Shown: positions 6,297 to 12,132 of the stretch, piece by piece
Position numbering within the stretch: the first letter of the stretch is position 1
Layout: each line of letters opens with the position of its first letter
Assembly (NCBI GenBank): GCA_947165335.1
Contig: CAMVAB010000018.1
Span: 1-12,929 of the forward strand
Reading direction: 5' to 3'
DNA: 12,929 bases
Source of the DNA: an uncultured Pseudomonadota bacterium
GTDB taxonomy: Bacteria; Pseudomonadota; Alphaproteobacteria; Rs-D84
The notes under the pieces: model-generated
The model's database searches: none
Seen by the model: the letters and a program-made list of their open reading frames with translations, nothing else
What the model was told of the DNA's origin: nothing
Program-made: the position numbers and the translations under genes

Positions 6297-7082
6297 ATGA
6301 ACAAAGAAAAAAACATTAGTATTTTAATAGTCAATTCAGACAACATTTTAACAGTTGATTCTTTAAAACAGCAAACTTTTGAAAATTTTGAATGTTTTTT
6401 AATAAATAATTCCATTAAACAAATAGATGAATATATCAAAGACGACCCAAAATTTCATATATCAAACGAAACAGATATAAAACAAGTTATTGAACAGACG
6501 AACGGTAAATACATCATTATCACAAATTCTGATAACATCTTTATCCCATGTGCGATGGAATATATAGACAGAATGGCAAATTTAACAAATGCAGATATAT
6601 TAAATTTCAAGATAAAACCACTAAACAACCAAAATATTCCTGCTCATAAAAAACCTAATTTTAATTATATTTGTTCCAAGAATAAAATTATGGAACACAT
6701 TTTTGATGATTTGTCTTGTTTTTGTATTAAAAAAGAGATTTTATTTAATATAAAAGATTTTTCTATGAATCATTTTGTTGTTTTGGACGCTTTGAAAACT
6801 GCGAAAGACATGGCAACAACAATGCAAACATATATGTTACAAAGACAGGTCGAACACACAGATTATAAAAAAGTTGTCGCTAATTTTGTAAATAATGAAA
6901 AAGATTTTTCTTTTACTTTTTGGAAAAAATATTTTAAACACTTTGTTCCAAAAATAGTAAATGACACAATTAGAAATAATGATAAAAACACTTTCGTTTA
7001 TTGTTGTAAAAACATACCATTAAGATTGATACCATTAAAATATAAATTTATCTTTTTTATGATGAGAATAACAAATAAATAG
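6297..7082 (+). CDS. Degenerate GT2-like glycosyltransferase
   Basis: A 261-residue protein whose first 95 residues follow the GT-A/GT2 pattern: ISILIV, then SLKQQTFENFECFLINN, then NGKYIIITNSDNIFIP. This matches the family's SLLNQTF-F-E-LVDDGS and G-YI-FLDSDD segments. Two key sites differ. The nucleotide-binding Asp after strand two is replaced (INNS at 36-39), and the metal-binding DxD is NSDN (77-80). The family's YN motif near the start is also missing. The protein may therefore be divergent or inactive. The remainder is Lys/Asn-rich, with an aromatic C-terminal region (KYKFIFFMM) that could touch the membrane. The start at 6297 is the first Met before the conserved strand; no clear Shine-Dalgarno is visible. 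Two nucleotides separate it from the next gene. GT2 assignment is moderate. Confidence 0.6.
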   Translation: MNKEKNISILIVNSDNILTVDSLKQQTFENFECFLINNSIKQIDEYIKDDPKFHISNETDIKQVIEQTNGKYIIITNSDNIFIPCAMEYIDRMANLTNADILNFKIKPLNNQNIPAHKKPNFNYICSKNKIMEHIFDDLSCFCIKKEILFNIKDFSMNHFVVLDALKTAKDMATTMQTYMLQRQVEHTDYKKVVANFVNNEKDFSFTFWKKYFKHFVPKIVNDTIRNNDKNTFVYCCKNIPLRLIPLKYKFIFFMMRITNK

Positions 7083-7084
7083 CG

Positions 7085-7819
7085 ATGATGATAAAACACA
7101 AAAATCTTGATAAAAAAATATGGGCGTCCCAAGACGCTCTTCAACCTGATGTTCAAGATATGCTTTTGACAATTGTGTGGGATTTTATAGATTTTGTCCG
7201 CAACAGATATGATTTATCCATAAAAAATTCAGAAGTCAAAGATATTCTTTTGTTCGGTTCTCTAACAAGTGTTTTTTATCATAAAACATCTGACCTTGAT
7301 ATTTGCATTGTATTAGACACAGAAAAAATAATCGAAAGGAATCCGAATATTAATATAATGCAAAATTTAAAATTATATTATTACGATTGGGCGATGTTGC
7401 ATCATTGCAGTGTCCGTGGACGCAAAGTAGATTTAAATTGCGAACATCTAAATAACCCTCAATTTGGTGGCCATTACAGAACTGGTGGACAATATTCTTT
7501 GATGTATTCAAAATGGATTTTAAAACAACCTGTTATATCCGACCAGGAATTTAAAAAAACAAAAAAAGAAGCAAATAAAATATATAAACAAATTATGTCT
7601 GAATACAGATGTGTCAAACGCCGCGGTTTTGATGTATATGAAATTGAAAACTTACTTGCTACCATTATCAAAGGTCGTGGCGCTTCATTAGATGAATCTT
7701 ACGAACAGCCAATAACCCCTATGTATTTAGCACACAGAAAAATAAAAAACAAAGGTATTATCGATAAATTGCGTGCAATGGGAATCAAAAAACAAACAAA
7801 ACAATTGGTATTGAAATAA
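7085..7819 (+). CDS. Phage-type nucleotidyltransferase-fold protein
   Basis: A 244-residue protein of the polymerase-beta nucleotidyltransferase superfamily. The signature is LLFGSLTS at 55-62, then SDLDICIVLD with D70 and D72, and a third carboxylate in KVDLN (D116). The segment before it (KIWASQDALQPDVQDMLLTIVWDFI) resembles the N-terminal part of predicted nucleotidyltransferases I recall from large phage genomes, which share a leading W, an L-x-P-x-V motif and an LL-I-DF helix. Substrate is unknown; it could modify tRNA, protein or a small molecule. It follows the GT2-like gene by 2 nt. ATG codons at 7085 and 7088 are both possible; neither has a Shine-Dalgarno, which suggests coupling. 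It ends tail-to-tail with the MerT-like gene, with only 2 nt between stops and no visible terminator. Confidence 0.7.
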   Translation: MMIKHKNLDKKIWASQDALQPDVQDMLLTIVWDFIDFVRNRYDLSIKNSEVKDILLFGSLTSVFYHKTSDLDICIVLDTEKIIERNPNINIMQNLKLYYYDWAMLHHCSVRGRKVDLNCEHLNNPQFGGHYRTGGQYSLMYSKWILKQPVISDQEFKKTKKEANKIYKQIMSEYRCVKRRGFDVYEIENLLATIIKGRGASLDESYEQPITPMYLAHRKIKNKGIIDKLRAMGIKKQTKQLVLK

Positions 7820-7821
7820 TT

Positions 7822-8148
7822 TTAATGCCCGTGCGACAACAAATGCAACATCACACTTACAACAAATAAAACTGTTATAACGCCAAGAATTATTTTTTGT
7901 GTTTTATGTGATTTTTCTGTTTCACATTCCGCACAAGGACAATCTTGCATTGTTAACACCCACGACAACCCCAACATCAAAGCAGAAAAAACAAAAATCC
8001 ATGGTTCTATCCATTCTGGAATAAAAGATGTATGTGCGATTTCAGGCGCAAACAATCCAACCAAAGATAATACTATTGGCAACACACAACAAAACAAATG
8101 TGGCAAAAGCGATGCGATAATACCTAATTTAACAGCTTTATTTTTCAT
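7822..8148 (-). CDS. MerT-like small membrane protein
   Basis: A 108-residue protein with three membrane segments, at about 8-32, 47-66 and 84-105. A Cys pair lies in the first helix (C20-C21, in LPHLFCCVLP). A second Cys cluster DCPCAEC (C70, C72, C75) sits in the loop between helices two and three, and the end is His-rich (HLLSHGH). This is the topology and Cys layout of the mercuric transporter MerT (about 116 residues, CC in helix one and a Cys pair in the second loop). Metal uptake or handling is inferred; there is no merR, merP or merA here. The frame continues upstream through the 33-bp repeat, but the ATG at 8148 has GAGGAA 6 nt before it and begins the family-like sequence. No promoter of its own is evident; read-through from tRNA-Arg is possible. 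Confidence 0.7.
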   Translation of the reverse strand: MKNKAVKLGIIASLLPHLFCCVLPIVLSLVGLFAPEIAHTSFIPEWIEPWIFVFSALMLGLSWVLTMQDCPCAECETEKSHKTQKIILGVITVLFVVSVMLHLLSHGH

Positions 8149-8168
8149 TTTTATTCCTCTATTTTTCA

Positions 8169-8201
8169 GTCCGCCTTCGCCAAGGCTACGGCGCGACACT
8201 C
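8169..8201 (-). repeat. 33-bp palindromic repeat, copy 2 (downstream of tRNA-Arg)
   Basis: Read on the minus strand this begins GAGTGTC and ends GGAC, with core hairpin GCCTT-GGCG-AAGGC. It matches copy 1 (2492-2524) at 30 of 33 positions. It starts 43 nt after the tRNA-Arg 3' end and runs in the same direction as the tRNA, as copy 1 does. It overlaps by one base the outer arm of the inverted repeat at 8201-8243. When translated it gives the spurious peptide SRRSLGEGG ahead of the MerT-like gene. Confidence 0.8.
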
Positions 8202-8243
8202 GATTTTCTTAATTTTGCGCCTTGCGCGCAATAACGAAAATCG
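8201..8243. repeat. Nested inverted repeat between tRNA-Arg and the 33-bp repeat
   Basis: The outer arms CGATTTTC (8201-8208) and GAAAATCG (8236-8243) are perfect 8-bp complements. Inside them TTGCGC (8215-8220) and GCGCAA (8226-8231) form a second hairpin around CTTGC. It starts 1 nt after the tRNA-Arg CCA. Neither strand has a T-run directly after the stem, so it is not a standard terminator; RNA processing or weak termination for the tRNA transcript is possible. Confidence 0.7.
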
Positions 8244-8244
8244 G

Positions 8245-8320
8245 TGGCGTCCCCAGCAGAAGTCGAATCTGCATCTAATCCTTAGGAGGGATTTGTTCTA
8301 TCCTGTTGAACTATGAGGAC
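8245..8320 (-). tRNA. tRNA-Arg (anticodon CCU)
   Basis: A complete 76-nt cloverleaf on the minus strand with encoded CCA (8247-8245). The acceptor GTCCTCA pairs with TGGGGAC with one G-T pair. The D stem is GTTC/GAAC. The anticodon stem AATCC/GGATT encloses CTCCTAA, giving anticodon CCT, which reads AGG. The T stem GCAGA/TCTGC carries loop TTCGACT. The discriminator is G at 8248. Confidence 0.96.
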
Positions 8321-8330
8321 AACGCAAAAA

Positions 8331-8358
8331 ATTCTACACCAATAAAAAAATAAATCAA
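8331..8358 (-). promoter_or_regulatory. Predicted promoter of tRNA-Arg
   Basis: On the minus strand TTGATT (8353-8358) and TAGAAT (8331-8336) are 16 bp apart, and the -10 ends 10 nt before the tRNA 5' end. It is back-to-back with the ihfA promoter. Confidence 0.6.
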
Positions 8359-8368
8359 CATTTAGTGA

Positions 8369-8396
8369 TTGCAATATTCAAAAGTGCCTGTATAAT
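8369..8396 (+). promoter_or_regulatory. Predicted promoter of the ihfA operon
   Basis: TTGCAA (8369-8374) and a perfect TATAAT (8391-8396) are 16 bp apart. The start would be near 8403, giving a short leader with AAAGGA at 8405-8410. Confidence 0.65.
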
Positions 8397-8417
8397 TAGG
8401 ATATAAAGGAATAAATG

Positions 8418-8705
8418 ATGGCAACGATAACACGTATAGATTTAGCTAATACTTTGCGGGAACATTTCGGATTGACTGCCGCAGATTCTTATAAAATGAT
8501 AGATATCATTTTTGATGAAATCGGACAATCTTTGGTAAATAACGAAGATGTCAAAATCACTGGTTTTGGAACATTTAAAATATTGGCAAAATCTGCTCGT
8601 ATTGGGCGCAATCCAAAAACAGGTGTGCCGGCTGTTATATCTGCACGCCGTGTTGCGACTTTCCATCCAAGCAACGATTTCAGAAAAACCGTTTCACAAA
8701 AATAA
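8418..8705 (+). CDS. ihfA: Integration host factor alpha-type DNA-bending protein
   Basis: A 95-residue HU/IHF-family protein. The helical dimerisation part (RIDLANTLREHFGLTAADSY) is followed by the family core VKITGFGTFKI, then ARIGRNPKTG at the tip of the DNA-binding arm with the intercalating Pro, and ARRVATFHPS. The RIGRNPKTG and ARRV-TF-PS motifs and the TFHPSNDFRK end match IhfA better than HU or IhfB. IHF bends DNA by about 160 degrees and serves in recombination, replication and transcription as an alpha/beta heterodimer. Adjacent ATGs exist at 8415 and 8418; AAAGGA (8405-8410) is 7 nt from 8418, the better spacing. In many proteobacteria ihfA is next to pheT or a merR-type gene; here a small coiled-coil gene follows by 11 nt. 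Confidence 0.88.
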   Translation: MATITRIDLANTLREHFGLTAADSYKMIDIIFDEIGQSLVNNEDVKITGFGTFKILAKSARIGRNPKTGVPAVISARRVATFHPSNDFRKTVSQK

Positions 8706-8716
8706 AGGCATAAAAT

Positions 8717-8971
8717 ATGACTAAGCATAACACAAGTGGTATGAAAGACATATTTGAAGAAGCAAAACAAGACGTTCTTGCACGGATAGATGCACGAATC
8801 GCTGAATTACAATCACAGATTCTTTTTCTTGAAAATGGTGAAAACCAATACGATGCCGGACGCGGTGATGTCGAAGACAGAAATGAAATCATAGCTATGC
8901 GTAACGAAATACGCACATTAGAATCAGACCGCGCTAAAGCAATCGCGGAACTCTCAACAAAAGACAGATAA
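8717..8971 (+). CDS. Small coiled-coil protein downstream of ihfA
   Basis: An 84-residue, almost fully helical and charged protein (MTKHNTSGMKDIFEEAKQ onward). Heptad-like spacing of hydrophobics is visible in ARIDARIAELQSQILFLEN and again in IIAMRNEIRTLESDRAKAI, separated by a Gly/Asp loop (ENQYDAGRGDVEDRN). This is consistent with a helical hairpin or a dimer. It has no Cys, so it is not a DksA/TraR zinc-finger protein, although a coiled-coil hairpin with acidic tip residues is a loose resemblance. AAAGG (8704-8708) is 8 nt before the ATG. It is co-transcribed with ihfA and closed by a shared terminator. I do not recognise a family. Confidence 0.75.
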   Translation: MTKHNTSGMKDIFEEAKQDVLARIDARIAELQSQILFLENGENQYDAGRGDVEDRNEIIAMRNEIRTLESDRAKAIAELSTKDR

Positions 8972-9004
8972 AAAAACAAACCGCCAAATCGGCGGTTTGT
9001 TTTT
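8971..9004. terminator. Bidirectional terminator between the ihfA operon and M13 peptidase
   Basis: CCGCC (8981-8985) / GGCGG (8991-8995) with loop AAATC, extended by AAAACAAA/TTTGTTTT arms. On the plus strand it ends in five T; on the minus strand in seven T. It stops both the ihfA transcript and the converging peptidase transcript. The peptidase stop codon at 9003-9005 lies in its right arm. Confidence 0.9.
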
Positions 9005-10985
9005 ACCACAATTTTACACGTTTATCCGGTGCCAGATACAAGGTATTATCCGATTTGATATCAAACACATCATACCATGCTTCTACATGTGGCAATATAC
9101 CATTTACGCGCCAACGTGATAAAGAATGTTCATCCGTTTTAGTTCTGCGTAATATTTCTGCATCACGTATATTTCCTGCTTCTGTCATTGCGTACGCAAC
9201 AAAAAATCTTTGATCTGCTGTTAAATTATTTGCTGTTTCTGATTTTTCACCGAAATTTTTATATGCGTTATATGCGATTGTTATTCCGCCATAGTCAGCC
9301 AAATTTTCACCCAATGTAAATTCTCCGTTTGCATGCGTATCTGGCGCAACAAGAATATTATTAAAATGTTCTTTCATTAAATTTGTTCTTGCTTCAAATT
9401 GTTTTGCATCTCCATCTGTCCACCAATCTTTCATATTTCCATTCATGTCAAAATGACGACCACTATCATCAAAACCATGTGTCATTTCATGTCCTATAAC
9501 CGAACCTATCGCACCATAGTTGAACGCGTCGTCGGCATTCATATCAAAAAAAGGATATTGTAATATCCCAGCAGGAAAACATATTTCATTTGCAGACGGA
9601 TCATAATACGCATTTACTTCGTGCGCATTCATGTACCAAAGTGTTGGATCTTTTTCTTTACCAACTTTATTCAACCAAAACGCATCTTCAAATTCAGCCA
9701 CACGCATCATGTTTGCATACAAAGAATCATCTTTGATATCTAATTTTGAATAATCGCGCCATTTATCAGGATAACCTATCTTGGCCTTAAAAGTGCTTAG
9801 TTTTTTAAGCGCTTGTTTTTTAGTATCATCGCTCATCCATGTTAAATCTTTGATTCGCATTTCATAAGATTTTTGTAAATTCTTAACCAACTTTTCCATT
9901 CTGTGTTTTGCGCTTTCAGGAAAATATTTTTTCACATAAATTCTTCCAACCATTTCGCCAAGTGCCCCATCTATCATACCAATAACACGTTTCCAACGTG
10001 GTTTTTGTTCTTTTTGCCCAGACAAAACACGATTATAAAAATCAAAAGCTATATTATATGTCTTTTCATCCAACAACGAAGTTGCACCATTTATAATTCT
10101 GAATTTCAAATACGTTTTAATTAAATCAATATCAGTATCATGCATTATTGCCACAGATTCTTTGATTGGTTCAATTTGTGCAATATTTATATATTCTGGA
10201 TTTACACCACGTGCATCAAAATATTCATCCCAATTAAAATTTGGTATTTCAGTTTTTAATTCATCAAAAGATTTTTTATGATAATTCGCCAATGGGTCGC
10301 GCAATTTTTCTTTCTTATAGAATGATTTTGCCATTCTTTCTTCAAACGCATATAATTTATCTGCATTAACAGGCACACCAAAATTATCCATTTGGTTTTT
10401 TATATATTGCTTGTATTTCTTGCGAACTTCTTTTGATTTTGCATCGTCATCAAAATAATAATCACGCGATAAACCAATACCACCCTGACCAATGTTGTAC
10501 AAGTAATGATTGCTGTCCATTTCATCTAAACCAACACCATCACCCCAAAACGCAGAAGAAAAACGATGTGCACGCCCCAAATATTTTGGTAAATCATTTA
10601 CAGATTTAATTTTATCTATTTCATCAAGATATGGTTTTACAGGCGCTGTTTTTTCATCATTTAATTTTTTTGTATCCATGGCTATTTTATAAAGCAAACC
10701 TATTTTTCCATTGTCGTTTTCTGCAATCTCACGAACACGTTCAAGATTTGTGTTACCTAAAACATCAAAAGTTCCGTAACGAGTATAATCATCGGGTATT
10801 GGATTATTTACACGCCAACCTTTGGTTGCAAAATCATAAAAATCTTTGCCAGGTTTTACACTTAAATCCATATTTTCAGTTTTTATTCCGATGTTCATAA
10901 CCTTCTCCTTTGTAAAAACATATGCAAATATCACAGCGATAACAACCGAGATAATTCCAATAATATTTAAAACTTTATTTTTCAT
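9003..10985 (-). CDS. M13 (neprilysin/PepO) family zinc metallopeptidase, membrane-anchored
   Basis: A 660-residue M13 peptidase. Residues about 5-24 are an N-terminal hydrophobic segment without a lipobox, probably an uncleaved anchor that places the enzyme in the periplasm. The catalytic motif HEMTH is at 499-503 and the third zinc ligand E560 is in GENLAD (559-564). The substrate-binding NAYY is at 458-461, followed by SANEICFPAGILQ. The C-terminal RVNG and final Trp (VKLW) also match the family, in which the last residue is usually Trp. Length is normal. Expected role: cleavage of oligopeptides under about 40 residues, in the periplasm. Its ATG overlaps the hemW stop by 4 nt (ATGA), so translation is coupled to hemW. 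No Shine-Dalgarno of its own is seen. Confidence 0.92.
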   Translation of the reverse strand: MKNKVLNIIGIISVVIAVIFAYVFTKEKVMNIGIKTENMDLSVKPGKDFYDFATKGWRVNNPIPDDYTRYGTFDVLGNTNLERVREIAENDNGKIGLLYKIAMDTKKLNDEKTAPVKPYLDEIDKIKSVNDLPKYLGRAHRFSSAFWGDGVGLDEMDSNHYLYNIGQGGIGLSRDYYFDDDAKSKEVRKKYKQYIKNQMDNFGVPVNADKLYAFEERMAKSFYKKEKLRDPLANYHKKSFDELKTEIPNFNWDEYFDARGVNPEYINIAQIEPIKESVAIMHDTDIDLIKTYLKFRIINGATSLLDEKTYNIAFDFYNRVLSGQKEQKPRWKRVIGMIDGALGEMVGRIYVKKYFPESAKHRMEKLVKNLQKSYEMRIKDLTWMSDDTKKQALKKLSTFKAKIGYPDKWRDYSKLDIKDDSLYANMMRVAEFEDAFWLNKVGKEKDPTLWYMNAHEVNAYYDPSANEICFPAGILQYPFFDMNADDAFNYGAIGSVIGHEMTHGFDDSGRHFDMNGNMKDWWTDGDAKQFEARTNLMKEHFNNILVAPDTHANGEFTLGENLADYGGITIAYNAYKNFGEKSETANNLTADQRFFVAYAMTEAGNIRDAEILRRTKTDEHSLSRWRVNGILPHVEAWYDVFDIKSDNTLYLAPDKRVKLW

Positions 10986-12037
10986 TTTATTAAATCCAAT
11001 AACAAATTATCTAAAACTAGCAATCCATCAGATGTAGCATACAAATAATTATTTTTTTCTACAACCAAATTTTTATGTGTATTAACCCAATCAAAATCTA
11101 TCAGCATTTTTATATCTTCATCTAATTTAACACCCTTGGTTGTACGCATACCTGTTAATATTTTTTCTTCGGCACGTGTTGTATTGTCAATTTTTTCAAA
11201 TCTTTCAAAAGCACCCATTTCATCATACCAAATACCATCCATATATACGCGCCCTGCACCGCCACGACCAATTCCAATATACGCATCACCCGCCCAAACA
11301 TTTTGATTATGTCTACATTCTTGACCGGGGATTGCATAATTTGAAACTTCATAACGGGGCAAATTCAATACATTTGAAATAACTGTATACATTTTTGCCA
11401 TTGTTTCATTATCAGGCATTTCTAAATTCATTTTTCCAAACGGGGTATTTTTTTCAATCGTTAATTCATACATAGACACATGTTGCAATCCCAATTTATT
11501 GATATCCGCACACATTTCTTCTGTGTTTTTTTCCGTTTGATGTGGCAAACCATAAATAAAATCAGCAGATACACGCAATCCCATATCCAACGCACTGTTT
11601 AATAAATCTTTTGCCTGTTTAACATCATGTATGCGCCCCAAAAATTCTAATTCTTCATTTTTTAATGACTGAACACCCACCGATAAACGATTTACACCAT
11701 TCAATACAAAATCAGATAATTTATTTTTATCCAATGTCCCGGGATTAGATTCCAATGTAATTTCACAATTTTCCAAAACATTAAAATATTTATGCAAAGC
11801 AGACATAATTTGTTCAAAAACTGACACCGGCATCAAAGACGGTGTTCCGCCACCAAAAAAGATTGTTGGTATATTTATCCTGCCAAGCTTTTCAGCCCAA
11901 AACTTTACTTCTTCACAGATAGAATCCGCATACTTTTGCCAATCAGGATTAGCGCACCCAAACGAATAAAATGCACAATAATTGCATTTTTTCATACAAA
12001 AAGGAACATGAATATAAAGATTGTGGGCCATCATCAT
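10982..12037 (-). CDS. hemW: HemW-type radical SAM protein (heme chaperone)
   Basis: A 351-residue radical SAM protein. HVPFC-x3-C-x2-C at about 10-21 (C14, C18, C21) binds the 4Fe-4S cluster. TIFFGGGTPS at about 58-67 is the SAM-binding Gly motif. LSVGVQSL, GRIHD, DFIYGLPHQT and the later HNQNVW (HNxxYW in HemW) follow the HemW order. HemW is related to coproporphyrinogen dehydrogenase HemN but is shorter; it is a heme-binding chaperone that inserts heme into respiratory enzymes. The Tyr of HNxxYW is Val here. Three in-frame ATGs occur at 12037, 12034 and 12031; the first is used because a -10 box lies 7 nt before it. There is no Shine-Dalgarno, so it may be leaderless. It is followed by the overlapping M13 peptidase gene. 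Confidence 0.9.
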   Translation of the reverse strand: MMMAHNLYIHVPFCMKKCNYCAFYSFGCANPDWQKYADSICEEVKFWAEKLGRINIPTIFFGGGTPSLMPVSVFEQIMSALHKYFNVLENCEITLESNPGTLDKNKLSDFVLNGVNRLSVGVQSLKNEELEFLGRIHDVKQAKDLLNSALDMGLRVSADFIYGLPHQTEKNTEEMCADINKLGLQHVSMYELTIEKNTPFGKMNLEMPDNETMAKMYTVISNVLNLPRYEVSNYAIPGQECRHNQNVWAGDAYIGIGRGGAGRVYMDGIWYDEMGAFERFEKIDNTTRAEEKILTGMRTTKGVKLDEDIKMLIDFDWVNTHKNLVVEKNNYLYATSDGLLVLDNLLLDLIK

Positions 12038-12044
12038 GGTAAAA

Positions 12045-12072
12045 ATGATAATTCAAGAAAAATAAAATTCAA
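12045..12072 (-). promoter_or_regulatory. Predicted promoter of hemW (leaderless)
   Basis: On the minus strand TTGAAT (12067-12072) and TATCAT (12045-12050) are 16 bp apart. The -10 ends 7 nt before the first hemW ATG, so the mRNA would start at the start codon. Confidence 0.5.
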
Positions 12073-12108
12073 TATAAACAAACGCTTTTTTTTAACTGTG
12101 TTTTATGA

Positions 12109-12114
12109 TATAAT
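12109..12114 (+). promoter_or_regulatory. Predicted -10 box of the outer-membrane protein gene
   Basis: TATAAT at 12109-12114, 18 nt before the ATG at 12133. No good -35 is present at 16-18 bp upstream, where a T-rich run occurs instead. The leader would contain GAAGGGA. Confidence 0.45.
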
Positions 12115-12132
12115 AGATCATACGAAGGGAAG

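Noticed and set aside
8149..8199. N-terminal extension of the MerT-like gene (SRRSLGEGG)
   Set aside because: It is the 33-bp repeat read in frame. The ATG at 8148 has a good Shine-Dalgarno and starts the membrane protein.
8717..8971. DksA/TraR-type zinc-finger regulator
   Set aside because: The protein has no cysteines and only a generic coiled-coil resemblance.
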